Positions 11,197 to 23,501 of a DNA stretch of 64,000 nt are shown piece after piece (positions within the stretch are counted from its first letter, which is position 1; each line of letters starts with the position of its first letter). The stretch spans positions 18,284,053-18,348,052 of the forward strand of contig OX344750.2 of the NCBI GenBank assembly GCA_947034885.2, written 5' to 3'. The translations under genes and the position numbers were made by a program. The stretch comes from Thuidium tamariscinum (Eukaryota; Streptophyta; Bryopsida; Hypnales; Thuidiaceae). Below the pieces are notes generated by a model. The model searched no databases. It saw nothing but the letters and a program-made list of their open reading frames with translations, and had not been told where the DNA came from.

Positions 11197-12060
11197 TATC
11201 AAGTATTCATAAATTATTAATTATTAATTAATTAATTAATTAATTTTAAATAAATTAAATAATCCTATTTTCTTTAAGTTTTTTTTTCACTTTATTTCTT
11301 GAATAACTTTTGACCCAAATTTTTTTAGGTCTTACATTTTTAATGATATGGTTTTTTGCTATTATACTAATTATCTATATTTTATTTTCAATATTTTTCT
11401 CCAAAAGTCATTATTTAGTTAATATTTCCTCAAATGCTACAAAAATCTATAAGTCTTTCTCACAATAACCCTAATTTCATTTCATATATGTTAGAAGGAG
11501 GATTGTGTACAATCAAATCATTTGAAAATGAAGATTTTAACTCTTTCAGTTGTCACCAGCCCTTTTTTTTTGGGCGATATGGTGCCAGAAAGCACCATTT
11601 CAAAAAAACATCTTTTTTTCGCCAGAAAAGTATCGAAAAAAGGTTACTTTTTTTGCCAGAAATTTACCATTTTTATGAAAACCGTGGATGAAATCGCCAA
11701 ATTTAGATGATAAAGTGTATGAATATAACTATAAAGTATTTTTTAGTGCAAAAGTTGGATGAATGTAGAAATACAATGCTTCACCAAATTTTAAATGATT
11801 GCCATGTTGGCACTTTCTCAAAAAGTCAAAAAAAAAGGGCTAGTCATTTTATAGATTCAAAGGTTCTTGTAAATTCTAATAAAGTATCACAAATTCTAGG
11901 TAGTGATTCAATATATTCAATTATCAAAACATACTATAAATATAGATTTCAAATTTTTTGTTCATTTAAATTGGTTTCTATTAATGTACATTTTCAAAAA
12001 TCTTTCAAAATGGTGCATTTCAAATCTTACGGTAGTGGAGTTTAAAAAAATAGAGTGAGA
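11197..12060. other. AT-rich DNA with a TTAA/TAAT microsatellite and dispersed repeat
   Basis: The stretch begins with a simple (TTAA)n tract around 11215-11250. The part from 11585 to 11845 is a diverged copy of the repeat at 8262-8512. Short frames in it follow the repeat and show no codon bias or known motif. No gene is called. Confidence 0.5.
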
Positions 12061-12355
12061 TTATTCATCCTAGTCATATACACAAAATATAATATTTTTC
12101 CTAGCCAACGTAGTAAACTTGTGACTCCATTTAGTGTCATGTAATTGTAATAAAATGATTGAGCACGATTTGAATCAAATAAAACTGACAACTAATGATT
12201 GATTAGAGATGATTGAGAATATTCATCTTTGTATAACCAAACTTAGTCAAATGAATCAAAATGTCTAAAAGGGTCTCAAATGGAGGTATTGAAATTCATT
12301 TGGAATATGTGTTGAAAACAAAAAAGGCCGAAAATGATCAATTGAACTCTCACAT

Positions 12356-12581
12356 GAGGGTTGCTATTATGTGAGCATAAAAGTGTGAGCCTAGAAGACT
12401 ATACACCTATGATATAAGTGTCTATATTATAATAACCTTCTATACTAATAGTGTATATATACTATAAGTACTTATAATATAGGTGTTTATGTTATAAACA
12501 CCTTCAATGGTTGCATGATACATATATATATGCTCAAGGCTCACATGTTGACACTTTGATGCTCACATACTAGCCCGTTGA
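12356..12581. mobile_element. Mutator-like MITE, complete copy
   Basis: The element is 226 bp and is flanked by CTCTCACAT (12347-12355) and CTCCCACAT (12582-12590), a 9-bp target duplication with one mismatch. Ends are inverted: GCTATTATGTGAGCAT on the left, and GCTAGTATGTGAGCAT read in reverse complement on the right. Duplications of 9-11 bp are typical of Mutator superfamily elements. There is no frame inside. It serves as a near-empty reference for the palindrome insertion, with CTAATAGTG at the place where other copies have TTAATAGTG. Confidence 0.8.
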
Positions 12582-13471
12582 CTCCCACATTATAATGTTT
12601 AGAGTGACTTGTCTACTTTGACTACACTTGTGAATAAAGAATGTACTAGTCAACCTTGTCTTTTACTCTTGACTATAGTTTTAAGCCTCAATCTTTAAAA
12701 TTTAATTTTTTTGGTGGTGATTCAAATTCAAAAGTTTGTTCAATAAACTAAATTGACTTTTAAGAGTTTTGAAATTTAAAATTGAATTAAAAGAAGAATA
12801 AGAGACTAATATGTACTTAGTTGTCTATTGATATAAATAGGCACATGATTGAAACCATCTATAAGCTTTACAAGTTGAATTTCCAAAAGTCTGAAACAAA
12901 TATATCTTTTACTTACTATTGAATATTGTTGAAAGTTTTCAATTTAATACATAGAATGACATAAAATAGAAACAAATAGGATCAAAACTTACTAAAGACT
13001 ATATATATATATTTGTCAAAACAAAATTAATATGGGTGTAAAATAAAAGCCTAAATAAGTGCCAATAGTAAGTCTTTTTTAAAGTCTTGAATGAACATAT
13101 CATGGAGATAAATTAACAAATGTTATGTTTGTAGTAACTAACTTTTTATGTTTTAACTTCTCAAAGATAACTTGAGCTCTCCTATTTGAAATATGAATTC
13201 AATTTTTTCAAGCATGATGAGAAACAAAATATAATAGGTTTGAACTTTTTTCCACTATAAATTGCCCCTTGCAAGTCCACAAAAGACTCATCACTAACAA
13301 TTACTTGCATTTGTCTACAAACACTCTTCTACAAAATATTTACATTGTGTTGCCCTTTTGTAATTAGATTGCCTAATTTAACATAAAAATATATCATGAA
13401 AAAATAGATTTCAAAATATCACACTTCCTAGTCAACATTGTATACTTGCCACTATAGGCTTAGTATAAGTC

Positions 13472-13708
13472 AACGGTGCTAGTATGTGAGCATCAAAGTG
13501 TCAACATTTGAGCCTTGAGCATATATATAAGTATGTATCATGCAACCATTGAAGGTGTTTATAACATAAACACTTATATTATAGGTACTTATAATATATA
13601 TATACTATTAATATAGAAGGTTATTATAATATAGACACTTATATCATAGGTGTATAGTCTTCTAGGCTCATAGGCTCATACTTTTATGCTCACATAATAG
13701 CAATTCTC
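13472..13708. mobile_element. Mutator-like MITE, complete inverted copy
   Basis: The element is 237 bp in the opposite orientation to 12356-12581. It is flanked by a perfect 11-bp direct repeat, TAGTATAAGTC, at 13461-13471 and 13709-13719. Its interior contains an intact TTAA at 13608-13611, exactly the position where the 739-bp palindromes sit in the split copy. This makes it an empty-site reference. Confidence 0.85.
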
Positions 13709-14922
13709 TAGTATAAGTCATCTAATACCTCAAAAATGAATACCATTAGAAACAACATAATTGTCAACTATTGTGGTTGATTGGAGATGATTGAAAATAG
13801 TCATTTTTGTATGACTAAACTTAGCCAAATGAATCAAAATATGCAAGGAAGGACCAAATCAAGGTCCCAAAACTCATTTAGAATGTCCACTTAGAAACAA
13901 AAGGATCCAAAATGATCAAGGATGACTTCCTTTGTGAGTGCAAAATGTGCAAGGTAACCTTGTCCTTCACACTTGACCATAGTTGTAACCTTACTCATAA
14001 AAGAACCATTTATTTGCAATGATTCAAACTTAGAATTCTTTTTTGTATTTTTAATTTTTAAAATGGAATTGACATTCAAAAGTGTTGAAATTTAAGATTA
14101 TATTTGAGAAATAATAGGTGAATACTATTTAGTGGCCCGTTGGTACCAATATGCACATGATTGAATCCATCTATATCTCTAACATTGAAGCAAAAGCACA
14201 TGTTGCTTTCTATTGAATAATGTTGTAACCTTTGAGTACCTAGCCCATGTTCACTCAAATCCAAACCCTTTTACATTCATTCCAATTAAATTAAAGTAGA
14301 ACCACCCATAACCGATCATCTAAGGTATTTTAGACATGATTTGGTATAGTGTAAGGCAAAGCAAATATTTCTAGAGTTGTAATGATAGAGATGATACGGA
14401 TTGCAAAAACTTTGGTAATTTTATTGCATAAATTGAAATTACTATGAATTTTGAAAGGCAAAAGTTGGGCTTGACCTATAACCAACATCTAAAGTCATCC
14501 AATTTTGATCATCCAAGAATTATTATTCCACTCATTGCTTCATACTTTCTTGCTTATTTATGTATCATTAAGTTGCTAGTTCAAACCTTGAAAAAGTACA
14601 AAACACGCAATTCAATGAAAAAATGAAAATCTATTCCAACCTTGGTTGGAAATATTGTACCCTATTGATTGGTTATGGGGTGGTGATTGGAAATGGGTGG
14701 TTCTACCTTATCACCTAAGAAAAGATTCACACTAATTGACCTATTGGTAGTAGAGACATGTTTGGAAGTATATAGAAAGGGACAAGTCCTTTGACCTTAC
14801 CATTGACAAGATTATAAGAGTCAAATAAGGACATCTTTCGCAATATTTTCACCATTGGGGCACAACAAAAGGACAAGAATAGAAACAAATGAAAACCAAT
14901 TTGTCAAGGGATACATTCATTT

Positions 14923-15201
14923 GAAGAAATTAGAGGCCTCTAAGAGATAGCGAGTTCGTGTAGTTTAAGAGGGTAGAAATTACAGAATCGTAGGAATCTG
15001 ATGTAGCCACAATAGTGCCAGGTCATTAAATTATTTTTTTTGAAATTTTTTCAGACTTCCTTTTGCATTTCAGGACCCCAATTTTATTTTATTTTATTTA
15101 TTATAATTATAATTATTTTATAAATTTTGGCTTAACAATAGTCAACTATTTTAGGAACTATTTCGACCTACAACACTTCTTTGAAGACCTCAAATTTCAT
15201 T
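14923..15201. mobile_element. TA-flanked MITE, member 2 (degenerate)
   Basis: The left end GAAGAAATTAGAGGCC pairs with the right end, which in reverse complement reads AATGAAATTTGAGGTC. TA follows on the right, while the left flank is TT, presumably mutated. The interior retains a GTGCCAGGTCATTAA motif and an AT-rich tract, as in other family members. Confidence 0.55.
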
Positions 15202-15539
15202 TAATGTGCCAAAGATAAAGCAAAAAAAAATGGGATTCAAAAGTGCATGTAAATGCCCATAGTGAGCCTTTTTCAAAACCTCAAACTAGCATATCATAGG
15301 AATATATGATTTCCATTATTAATTCTTCCAATCACCCTTGCAAGGCCCACAAAAGACTTGCTACTCACAATTGCTTACACTTGCACTCATCTACAAAATA
15401 TTCTCAATAGGTTACTCATCCATAATTAGATTGCCTAATTTAACATACAGGCATATGATGAAAAATTAGATTCTAAAAATGTACAGTGTGAGTACATATT
15501 AAAAACTCAAGAGTATTGTACTCCTCATTCTAACAATTA

Positions 15540-16402
15540 TTCATATTAGTGTAAGAACTCGAGAAAATAGTGTGAGTCTGAGGGGTACAGTAACCGAGGG
15601 AGAATATTCATTTAGCTAAAGAGGAAACGCCAGGAAAGTCTGCATTCAAACCTCAAGACAGATCGTGTGTTTCGGCAGATGATTAGCGTCCACATCCAGC
15701 AAGTTGCCCAAAATTTCCTGGGTGGATTGCCGCGTTATGCCGCGGCATCTATGCAAGATGTTCCGGTCAGAGTGTAATACTCACTCCGTAAGTAACAAAG
15801 GGTAGTTTCTCTCACAGGACTACAGAAGTACCGGCAGAAGTTTTGCTACACGATTTTGCAATTGAAAATAGAAATCAACGGAGGAATCAGAGAATAGTAT
15901 TAGCAAATAGGGAATAGCGTATCAGCGTCACAAATTGCGTTTCCTCTTGGCAATTCTACTCTAACTGAATCAGATAAGAGGGCGGTACGCTACGTCGCAG
16001 ATTCCCAGAGCAACCGAGCAGGCCCGCCGCCAAGAATGACTGCCTCTCCCGAGCAGGACTGATGCGGACGAACGTTCGGACGAAAGTTCGAGGAAGCTTT
16101 GGAGATGGCCACCATCCTATCTGAGTATACAGTATAAAGGAGATCCGTAACAGATTGTTGGTGCCATTAAGGTAACGCATTTTTCATTTGACAGGTGCCG
16201 GGCAATGCGAGGCTGGTGTAACTACTCACAACCATAGATCTGACAGTGTTGCGGTACTCTCAGAATTAGTTCGGTGGCTACATCACATCGGTGATCGGTT
16301 AAACATTTTGCGATTAATTTGAGTTAGTTTAATTTCTTGCAAGTGTGGACTTTGCGTGTACTGTTACCTGAATTCTAGAGTCGCTGACCCTCGAGCGTGG
16401 CC
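15540..16402 (+). promoter_or_regulatory. Upstream region of the cysteine synthase gene
   Basis: The composition shifts from repeat-like to gene-like at about 15540. The segment has no long frame on the + strand. The bases just before the start codon (GCGTGGCCATGGCT) make a good plant initiation context. It probably contains the promoter and 5' untranslated region. No single element can be assigned from sequence alone. Confidence 0.5.
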
Positions 16403-18439
16403 ATGGCTCCTGCCGCAACCACTCTGCAATCCTGGAGTTTCGAACATCGGGCCGCGCCAATGGAGGAAACCATTTTCAGCAACGTTGATCAGGTACTAAA
16501 TTTCATTTCATTGTTTTTGCAATTGATTCGATTGATAGAACAGGATAGAAGCCGTCAACTTTTGATTGAGGGTTCTCTGAAAGCGTAACCTGTCGAGGAA
16601 GTTTGTGGGTTCGTAGAATTAGCTAGTCTGTGTGAGTAAGTAATTTGTGTGGAGCAATGCCTTGTGGCGATCGCAGGTCATCGGCGGGACGGCCCTGGTG
16701 GAAGTGGCGAAAGTTACCAAAGCCGAAGGCGCGGTGGCGCGAGTTGTGGCGAAATTAGAGAATCTGCAACCTGGCGGCTCTGTAAAAGATCGCATTGGAC
16801 TTGGGTACGTAGACAGAGTGACAAGCGGGTTGTAGCACGATTGTTCGTGAAATTGTTCGATTGCTTGGCACTGTGGTCCTAGTGAAGAGTTTCTAGTCCA
16901 AGGGTTTGATGTACACCTACTTGAAGAATTTGGACTTCTTGACACGGGTGAGAGTCTGTCCGCATTGCAGGATGGTATTGGATGCGGAGGAGAAGGGGCT
17001 CATAACGCCAGGCAAGACCGTGTTGATCGAACCCACGAGCGGCAACACGGGTGTGGCATTGGCCATGGTGGCCCGCAAAAGAGGTTACAAGGTCATACTC
17101 GTCATGCCCAGCTCCATGTCCTTGGAACGCCGCATGATCCTCCGGGCTCTGGACGCCGAAATCGTTCTCTCAGGTGCAATAATAACTCTCTCTTGTGTCT
17201 GCTTGGCTTGGAAGGGGTACAGATGCTTGGAATGCTTGCAATGGAAGCAAGATTAGCAACTGTATATAACGCGACCTCAGCTAGCTTTGCCAGATTATTT
17301 TGATGTGTGATCACTGAGTTTCGCAATTGGTGGTTCTTTCGACAGAGGCATCCGGTGGATTTACGGAAGCTTTGAAGGTCACGGAGGAGCTTCTTGCGAA
17401 GACTCCGAACTCGCACATGCTTTGCCAATTCAAGAACCCAGCGAACCCCGACACTCATTTCCGCTCAACTGGTAAGTTACCACCCCTGTTACTGCTTTTC
17501 AATCACGAAACATCATCAACATTACAACACTGTGATGCGTAGATTCGAAGTTTCTCGTTGATTCAGGCTGATGTTTGATGCTTCGAATGTAGGGCCGGAG
17601 ATTTGGAACGCAACAGCAGGGAAGGTTGACATTCTCGTGTCGGGAGTGGGGACCGGCGGAACCGTAACGGGCGCTGGACGCTACCTCAAAAGCAAAAACC
17701 CTGCGGTCCAGATTGTGGCAGTGGAGCCAGCGGAGAGCGCCGTCCTTTCGGGTACGTTAGTAACTTCCTCGCGCGACCATATCCTTGCAGTTCAAATCCG
17801 AAATCTGCTGATATTCAAAGTTCTTTCTGTCGCTGGAGCTGCAAAGCAATCACTCTCAAAGTTCAGTTGGAATCGTATGAAACTTCCACATCGATGATGA
17901 TAATGTTAGGACTCCTGGATTGAAGTTAACAGACGTGTCCATTGCGTGTTGTGCAGGAGGCCAAAAAGGTCCGCACAAGATCATGGGCATCGGAGCAGGG
18001 TTTATTCCCGACACTCTGGACGTGACTGTCTTAGACCGAGTGATAGCAGTGCACAGTGATGAGGCCATCGAGATGGCTCGCAGGCTGCACGCTGAAGATG
18101 GTCTGCTCGTGGGCATCTCTTCCGGTGCTGCTTTCGCCGCAGCTCTCAAGGTTTTATCCCTTTCTCCCTCAAACTTCCTGCACTAGCGCAAAGCTCTTTC
18201 AATGCTATTCACGGGTTCAGGAGTTCCTGTCTTGTCGCTGGACAATTTCTCAAAGGACCAATCTTTGCCCTCCTGTTTCCGAGCAGATTGCGAAGGAGCC
18301 AGCGAACGCCGGGAAACTCATCGTGGTGGTGCTCCCCAGTGGAGCGGAGCGGTATCTTTCCACGGCCCTCTTTGAGGGCATCAAACATGAGTGCGAAACG
18401 ATGACTTGCACCAAGTCCACCGGCGGACTTGCTCCTTGA
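16403..18439 (+). CDS. Cysteine synthase / O-acetylserine (thiol) lyase family
   Basis: PLP-dependent enzyme that joins sulfide to O-acetylserine to make cysteine. Seven exons: 16403-16492, 16677-16804, 16971-17173, 17346-17471, 17593-17751, 17957-18150 and 18287-18439. All are GT-AG and phase-consistent, totalling 1,053 nt and 350 residues. Key elements are the PLP lysine Lys67 in [10 protein letters not shown], the substrate loop TSGNTG (95-100), the phosphate-binding GTGGT (202-206), IGAGFIP, and the C-terminal [10 protein letters not shown]. The usual IGNTPLV near the N terminus reads IGGTALV here, losing the Asn and Pro. The N-terminal extension is short and does not look like a plastid or mitochondrial transit peptide, so a cytosolic enzyme is inferred. 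Beta-cyanoalanine synthase or a related activity cannot be excluded, because these members share all the main motifs. An AATAAA lies at 18860-18865. Confidence 0.95.
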
Positions 18440-19850
18440 AGACCATTGGCGTGCATTTTGGATAGTACACTCCGTCTGATATTTCTCCAGATTTTTCATG
18501 AGACTCTGGTTTCTGAAATTCGAGTCCATTGGACGTCCTTTTGAAGTTTCTCTTGCTTTGTTCGTCAAGATGACATATCTTCCGGCTCAGGTGATCTCTT
18601 ACGGATCTTCAAAGTAGATTGAGAATGTTTCCATCAGTAGACAATCATACAGCATGGCGAGTATATTTTTGAGTGAATCAAACCTACTTGGCCTGCCCAT
18701 TTCAGGAGGAATATAGGTCAGTAAAACAAACAGATTCTTGGTGAGAATTGAGTAGTTTATGATTGAAATACAGGCAGCCAGAGTGCTACAATAGATTAGG
18801 AGTGATAAAAAAAGCGATTTATCCCCTCAAAGTTTGCACAGCCTCATGTGTAACTCTTCAATAAAATGATCTCTGAATCTCTGTATCAGTTCTCACAATC
18901 TGGGCAGTCGATATCAGCAGCGTTACCTGAAAATTCACATGAACATGGCAATCCCCCCCGAGTGATCAACATTCTAATTCGTGTGAGTAACTCGTTTGCT
19001 GAAGAATGGAAATCGGTATCTACAGCCGGAAAGAATGCATGCAAGTCCAAATCATCTCACCAATTGTGAACCAAAGAGCTTCCCAGCTACGAACTCTTTC
19101 CTTGCACGCAAACTCCGTCAAACTCTCATATCGTGAACATTACACTGATTGCAAAAACGTTTGAACAGTGAAACACAATATCATTCCGCAGTTGACACTC
19201 AGCTTTGGCACGGGAATAACGTTTTTGAACGTGTTAGGTGAGAATTGATGAGTGTTTGCTGAAGTAAGTTAAGTTCCAGCGAGAATTTTACTGTAATTTT
19301 GTCTGAGGAGACGTACATTAACACGAAGCATCCTCCAAAGCGTTGCTAAAACATTGCTACAGATGTTCTAAACACTGGTACCAAAGCATCTTCCAAAACG
19401 TTGCTACCCACCCACCCAATTGTAGTAGTAGTGAAATCATCAAATTAACTTTCAATGGATGGCCGCAGTCAGCCAGGGAGCAGGTTAGGTCAAAAGACAT
19501 TAAAACTCTAACCTCAGAAGACCGTAAGAGAACGAAACATGCACCAAAAAAACTAAAACATTAAACATACATGAACAAAGAAGTTAACCCTTGAAGGACG
19601 GACCGGTGGCCGCGGAAATCATGCATTTTGATACCTTGTGACATCACCTACTTTGAAAAAGCCAAATATATGTATTGGAAGTCAAAGCACTGTAGAAGAT
19701 CTTCCCTTTCCACTCCCAATACCGAGGATGAAAAGTTGCATTTCCATCCTGGAAGGAAAGATTCTTTGTCATTCAGCAGACGCCAAACGTCCGCAACGTC
19801 ATTCAAGGGTTAAGCTAGAAATCACAACCAATTAAACATAAAGTTTCTCG
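18440..19850. other. Cysteine synthase 3' region and downstream spacer
   Basis: The untranslated end probably runs to just beyond the AATAAA at 18860. After it, the spacer keeps a moderate base composition to about 19840 but shows no credible coding exon. A short imperfect direct repeat is visible (AAGCATCCTCCAAAGCGTTGCTA and AAGCATCTTCCAAAACGTTG) at 19326-19410. Confidence 0.5.
18860..18865 (+). terminator. Probable polyadenylation signal
   Basis: AATAAA occurs 421 bases after the cysteine synthase stop codon, in the first T/A-rich stretch downstream. It is the best candidate signal for that transcript. The cleavage site itself is not identifiable. Confidence 0.45.
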
Positions 19851-21340
19851 CCACTATTTACTATAGTTGTTCATGAGCAAATTTCAACCACAGTTGGTTG
19901 GACAAGTGAAATATTATGTTGAATAATGCATAATTGAAAGCAAACCAATCTTTGATCCATATGAAGTCATTTTTTAACATATGTTCTTCAAATTTTGACT
20001 CCACAAGTGAACATAGATCCCCTGAGTGCAAATATTAGGTGTTTTTTTTAAGCATGTACTAAAATCAAACACTATATTGTCTTAAACTTTTTGGATAGCC
20101 TAGGTAACTTTGAATAGCATAGGCAAAACTTCTCCTATAATTTTGAAATATCACAACTATGTACATAATTTATATGATACAAAATGCAAATGTAAAATGT
20201 AAAATAAATTTATATTATAAAAAATTTTACTACAAGAGAGGTTAAAGTCTATTAGCCCTATAAGGCAAGATTAGAAAGAAAAATAACTTTTTCTTCTCAC
20301 TTCAAACATAATAATCTTTCAATCTATTATTTTGATAAAGTTTCGAAAAAAATTCTACACATTCCTATAGTAGTTCAATACAAATTTGTATAGTTGAATT
20401 TTTTTTAACTTTTTAGTTTTCTCATTTTTCCTCACTGCCCTAAGAACTAAAAAGTGACCATTTTTACACAATTTGTGCCAAAGATGTGCCAAATTGTTCT
20501 TTTCCAATTGATCATCAATCTATGCTTATAATAAGAGTAAAATTTTTAAGTTCTCAATCTTTAGATCATTTATCTTACATCACCACAAAGTTAGATTTGA
20601 TATGTAAATGAAGGATTAAATGAATTTCACACTTGGGGAGATCATTTAAATGAATCATGTGTATTTAAGTGATTTTTTGGCCCCCTACATCCTTTTTTAA
20701 AAACTATGATTTCAACTTATAATTTTGAACTTTGCATAATATTGACTATAGGTTTCTATTGCCAAAAAATTTCAACTCAAATAAGATATGAAATTATTTT
20801 TACAATAAGTTGAAAAATGAATTAAAATGGCATGATTTTCAATTTTATTGATAGAGAATGCATTTAGATGACCATGGCATGAATATTCAAGAAAAATGAA
20901 CTTTCAATAGAAATTTATTTTTTCATTTTTAGACAATTTATTCTTATATTACAAAATAGGGGTGTGAAAGTATTTTCAACTCTATAGTGTACTTTTTTAA
21001 TTAAATATAATTAATACATAAAAATATCAATAATTAAAAACATAAACTTTCAAAGTAAGAAAAGTTTGCTCATATATAATGGACACTCTAAGTAATGTCC
21101 CTAGACTTTCGCAACTCCTAATTGAAAGATTCCACTCACTTCAAGTAATGTATGGTGAAAAATGGTACTCCATATTAATTTTTGTTTTATAATAATATTG
21201 ACCCAAATATGAATATAGATTTTTTCCACCAAATTCAACTTAATGTAAAAGACGTCATTCAAAATATTAAGATGTGGTTTGAAATGCCTTTGTTGACGAG
21301 AATTTATTTTTAAAAATTTGAAAATACTTTTTCAGTAATA
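19851..21340. other. AT-rich intergenic DNA, nothing recognised
   Basis: The stretch is very AT-rich with frequent stops in all frames. It has no tandem repeats of note, no conserved termini and no tRNA-like segment. Confidence 0.5.
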
Positions 21341-21348
21341 AACCTTAC

Positions 21349-21850
21349 TGCCCAATGGAGTGCAGTATCACCCAAAAAATTGGATAATTTTACATTGATT
21401 CCAACATCCAATAACAATTGTGCTATTTCTTTGTATCCACCTTTAATTGCCTTCATTCTGCATTGTATAAATTAAAAATGTTATTTTATGAAAACAAGTT
21501 TTAATTAAAATTTTAAAATGTTAACTATACAATTAATGATCTTAAATTCAAATGAAATTTTAGAAAACTTTTTTTGGTGACAATTTCAATACATTTATGC
21601 ATGCACTCATTAATAAATTAAATATATAATTTGAATTTGTAAAATAGGTATGAATGTATAAGATATGTTAGAAATTAGGGTACAATGCTGAATCGCCATT
21701 TTGTGGGTCTTGAATATCAATGCCTTCACCACGTTCATATGCAAGCCTAACTTCTTCTATGCTTCCTTCATCAGCAGCTTCACACATAGTCTTGCCAATA
21801 ATTTTTTCTCCAAATAAATCTTCTTCTTCGTTGTTTGCCTTTATAAGCAA
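21349..21850 (-). pseudogene. Ankyrin-repeat gene fragment, two exons
   Basis: Read on the - strand, an exon ending at 21684 encodes an acidic segment followed by a typical ankyrin start (EAADEGSIEEVRLAYERG and then NGDSAL). After a GT-AG intron (21683 down to 21458), a second exon, 21457-21349, continues in phase with KGGYKEIAQLLLDVG and GDTALHWA, and ends at a GTAAGG donor. The joined reading gives about two ankyrin repeats. No further exons were found on either side, and there is no clear start codon at the 5' end, where an AG acceptor-like site lies near 21840. It is most likely a relic or a piece of a larger gene whose other exons have decayed. Ankyrin repeats only indicate protein-protein binding. 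Confidence 0.6.
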
Positions 21851-23103
21851 ACAAAAAATAATTGATAAAAGAATGCCACATTAGAATCTCTAATATGAAG
21901 TATATTTGTATTATATACTAAAGTTGTGAAATGTTGTACTATTGAAGCCAAATTATATATGATAAAAAAATTATGATATATTTATTTATCATAATTTATT
22001 GCTTAAAATCACCACACTTTCAAATCTTAAAGAAACAACATGTATAAGATATTTTAACTTGAATATTTTTTTAATTATTAGCTCCTACATTTAAAATGAA
22101 TCCTATACTAGGTCTCACATAGTCACATTGTTTCTAAAGTAACTTCTAGTATACAATTGTTAGGTTTCTATGACTCTAAAAGAATTAATAAGTGTAGTTG
22201 AAAAAAACTCAATTTCTTTTCATGTTATCAATGGTCAATATTCAATAACTATGATAAAAAGAAAATCCAATTTTTGAATTTTGAATTTTGAACTAAGCAT
22301 TGATAAGGTTCATGGAAAATCAAACAACATAGGTAGATTGAAAGATTATTATTAAAGTTGCATTTTTGCATTTGAATGATTTGTCATTTAGATTTTTTTG
22401 ATAATTAAGGATTACTTTAAGGTTTAAGGTAAGATTTCAATTTTTGTTACATTAGGAATATATTGATAGGTTTTTTGTATAAATTTCAAAAAGTAGACAA
22501 CTTTGTAATGTATTGTACAAGACTACAAGTTGACAACTAAGACACTAAGTATCTCTAAAAGTAATAGATTGTTTCATTTACAATAAAAGTCTTGTTTCAT
22601 TTTTCATTAGATAAATATCAATGATGAATTCTAGTTTAGACTCAGGTATTTGAAACAAGTAAAAATTTGTTAACAGAGGGTTTTTAAAAAGTCACACTTT
22701 TCAATAGAAATATTCAAAAGTTTAGAAGTTTTATGTACAAATTATAATATTCAAGTTATAGAGGGTGATTGCAAGAAGATTGATCCTTTTTTATTTCAAG
22801 TAATATGGTGGACTTGTCATGTGCTATAACTTTTGAACATAGTGAACTTGAAATTTTTTATTAGACATGGATAGTTCTATTTTAATCATAATTTTCATTT
22901 TTTTAAAATAAAAATAAATTTTATATTTTAAAGTCAATTTTTCTAATTTTTTGCACTCTTAAGATTTAGGTGTGTTTGTTAAAACTAGGGATAACTCAAT
23001 ATTATTGATGTAGAGCTAAAATTTTTGTAGTCTATTTCAATAGTAGGTAGGTATGTTCCTAATAGAAGAAGCTTCTAAAAGTTTATTGTTTCACATGTGA
23101 ATA
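21851..23103. other. AT-rich intergenic DNA
   Basis: No coding exon, RNA gene or delimited element was recognised. The region is mostly A/T runs with scattered short repeats. Confidence 0.5.
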
Positions 23104-23424
23104 AAATGAAATTTGAAGGCAAGAAGAGACTATGAGGTTTGAGACTATAGGAACTTTGGAAACAATGCCACATTAGCACTTTGATGTGGCTAAGATTGTG
23201 CTACATCATATATTAATTAAATTAATTTTTAAATAATTTTTTGAAAGAAAATAATTTTTTAAATTTTGTTTTCAATTTTTTAGTATTTTTGGAAATTTTT
23301 GGAAAAAAACAACCAGAAATTCAAAAAATCAAGCTATCAAGGCTCGTTGGTAGTTTTTGGATAGTATAGGGAACTATTGGGGGAACAATCCTAAAATAAT
23401 CTCTTCTTACCTTCAAATTTCATC
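23104..23424. mobile_element. TA-flanked MITE, member 3
   Basis: Flanking TA occurs at 23102-23103 and 23425-23426. Ends are ATGAAATTTGAAGGCAAG on the left and, in reverse complement, GATGAAATTTGAAGGTAAG on the right. The interior has GCCACATTAGCACTTTGATGTGG and an AT-rich core ending in a TAGGGAACTATTG motif, shared with the member at 50353. Confidence 0.75.
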
Positions 23425-23501
23425 TAATGGGATTCCTAGAAAGCACACATTTGAATATTGTAGATGGTTTCATAATCATTCTTTTGGTGAAATGTCATTG
23501 T

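Larger units (their letters stand above)
12060..15480. repeat. Diverged tandem duplication, units about 12.07-13.42 and 13.42-15.48 kb
   Basis: Blocks recur in the same order in two adjacent units. Examples are GATGATTGA plus CCAAATGAATCAAAAT (12203-12262 and 13773-13840), CTTGTC-CTTGAC (12655-12675 and 13960-13980), and TAGATTGCCTAATTTAACATA (13367 and 15427). The second unit is longer because it contains the Mutator-like element at 13472 and the TA-flanked element at 14923. There is no coding sequence. The similarity is moderate, so the duplication is older than the insertions. Confidence 0.65.
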
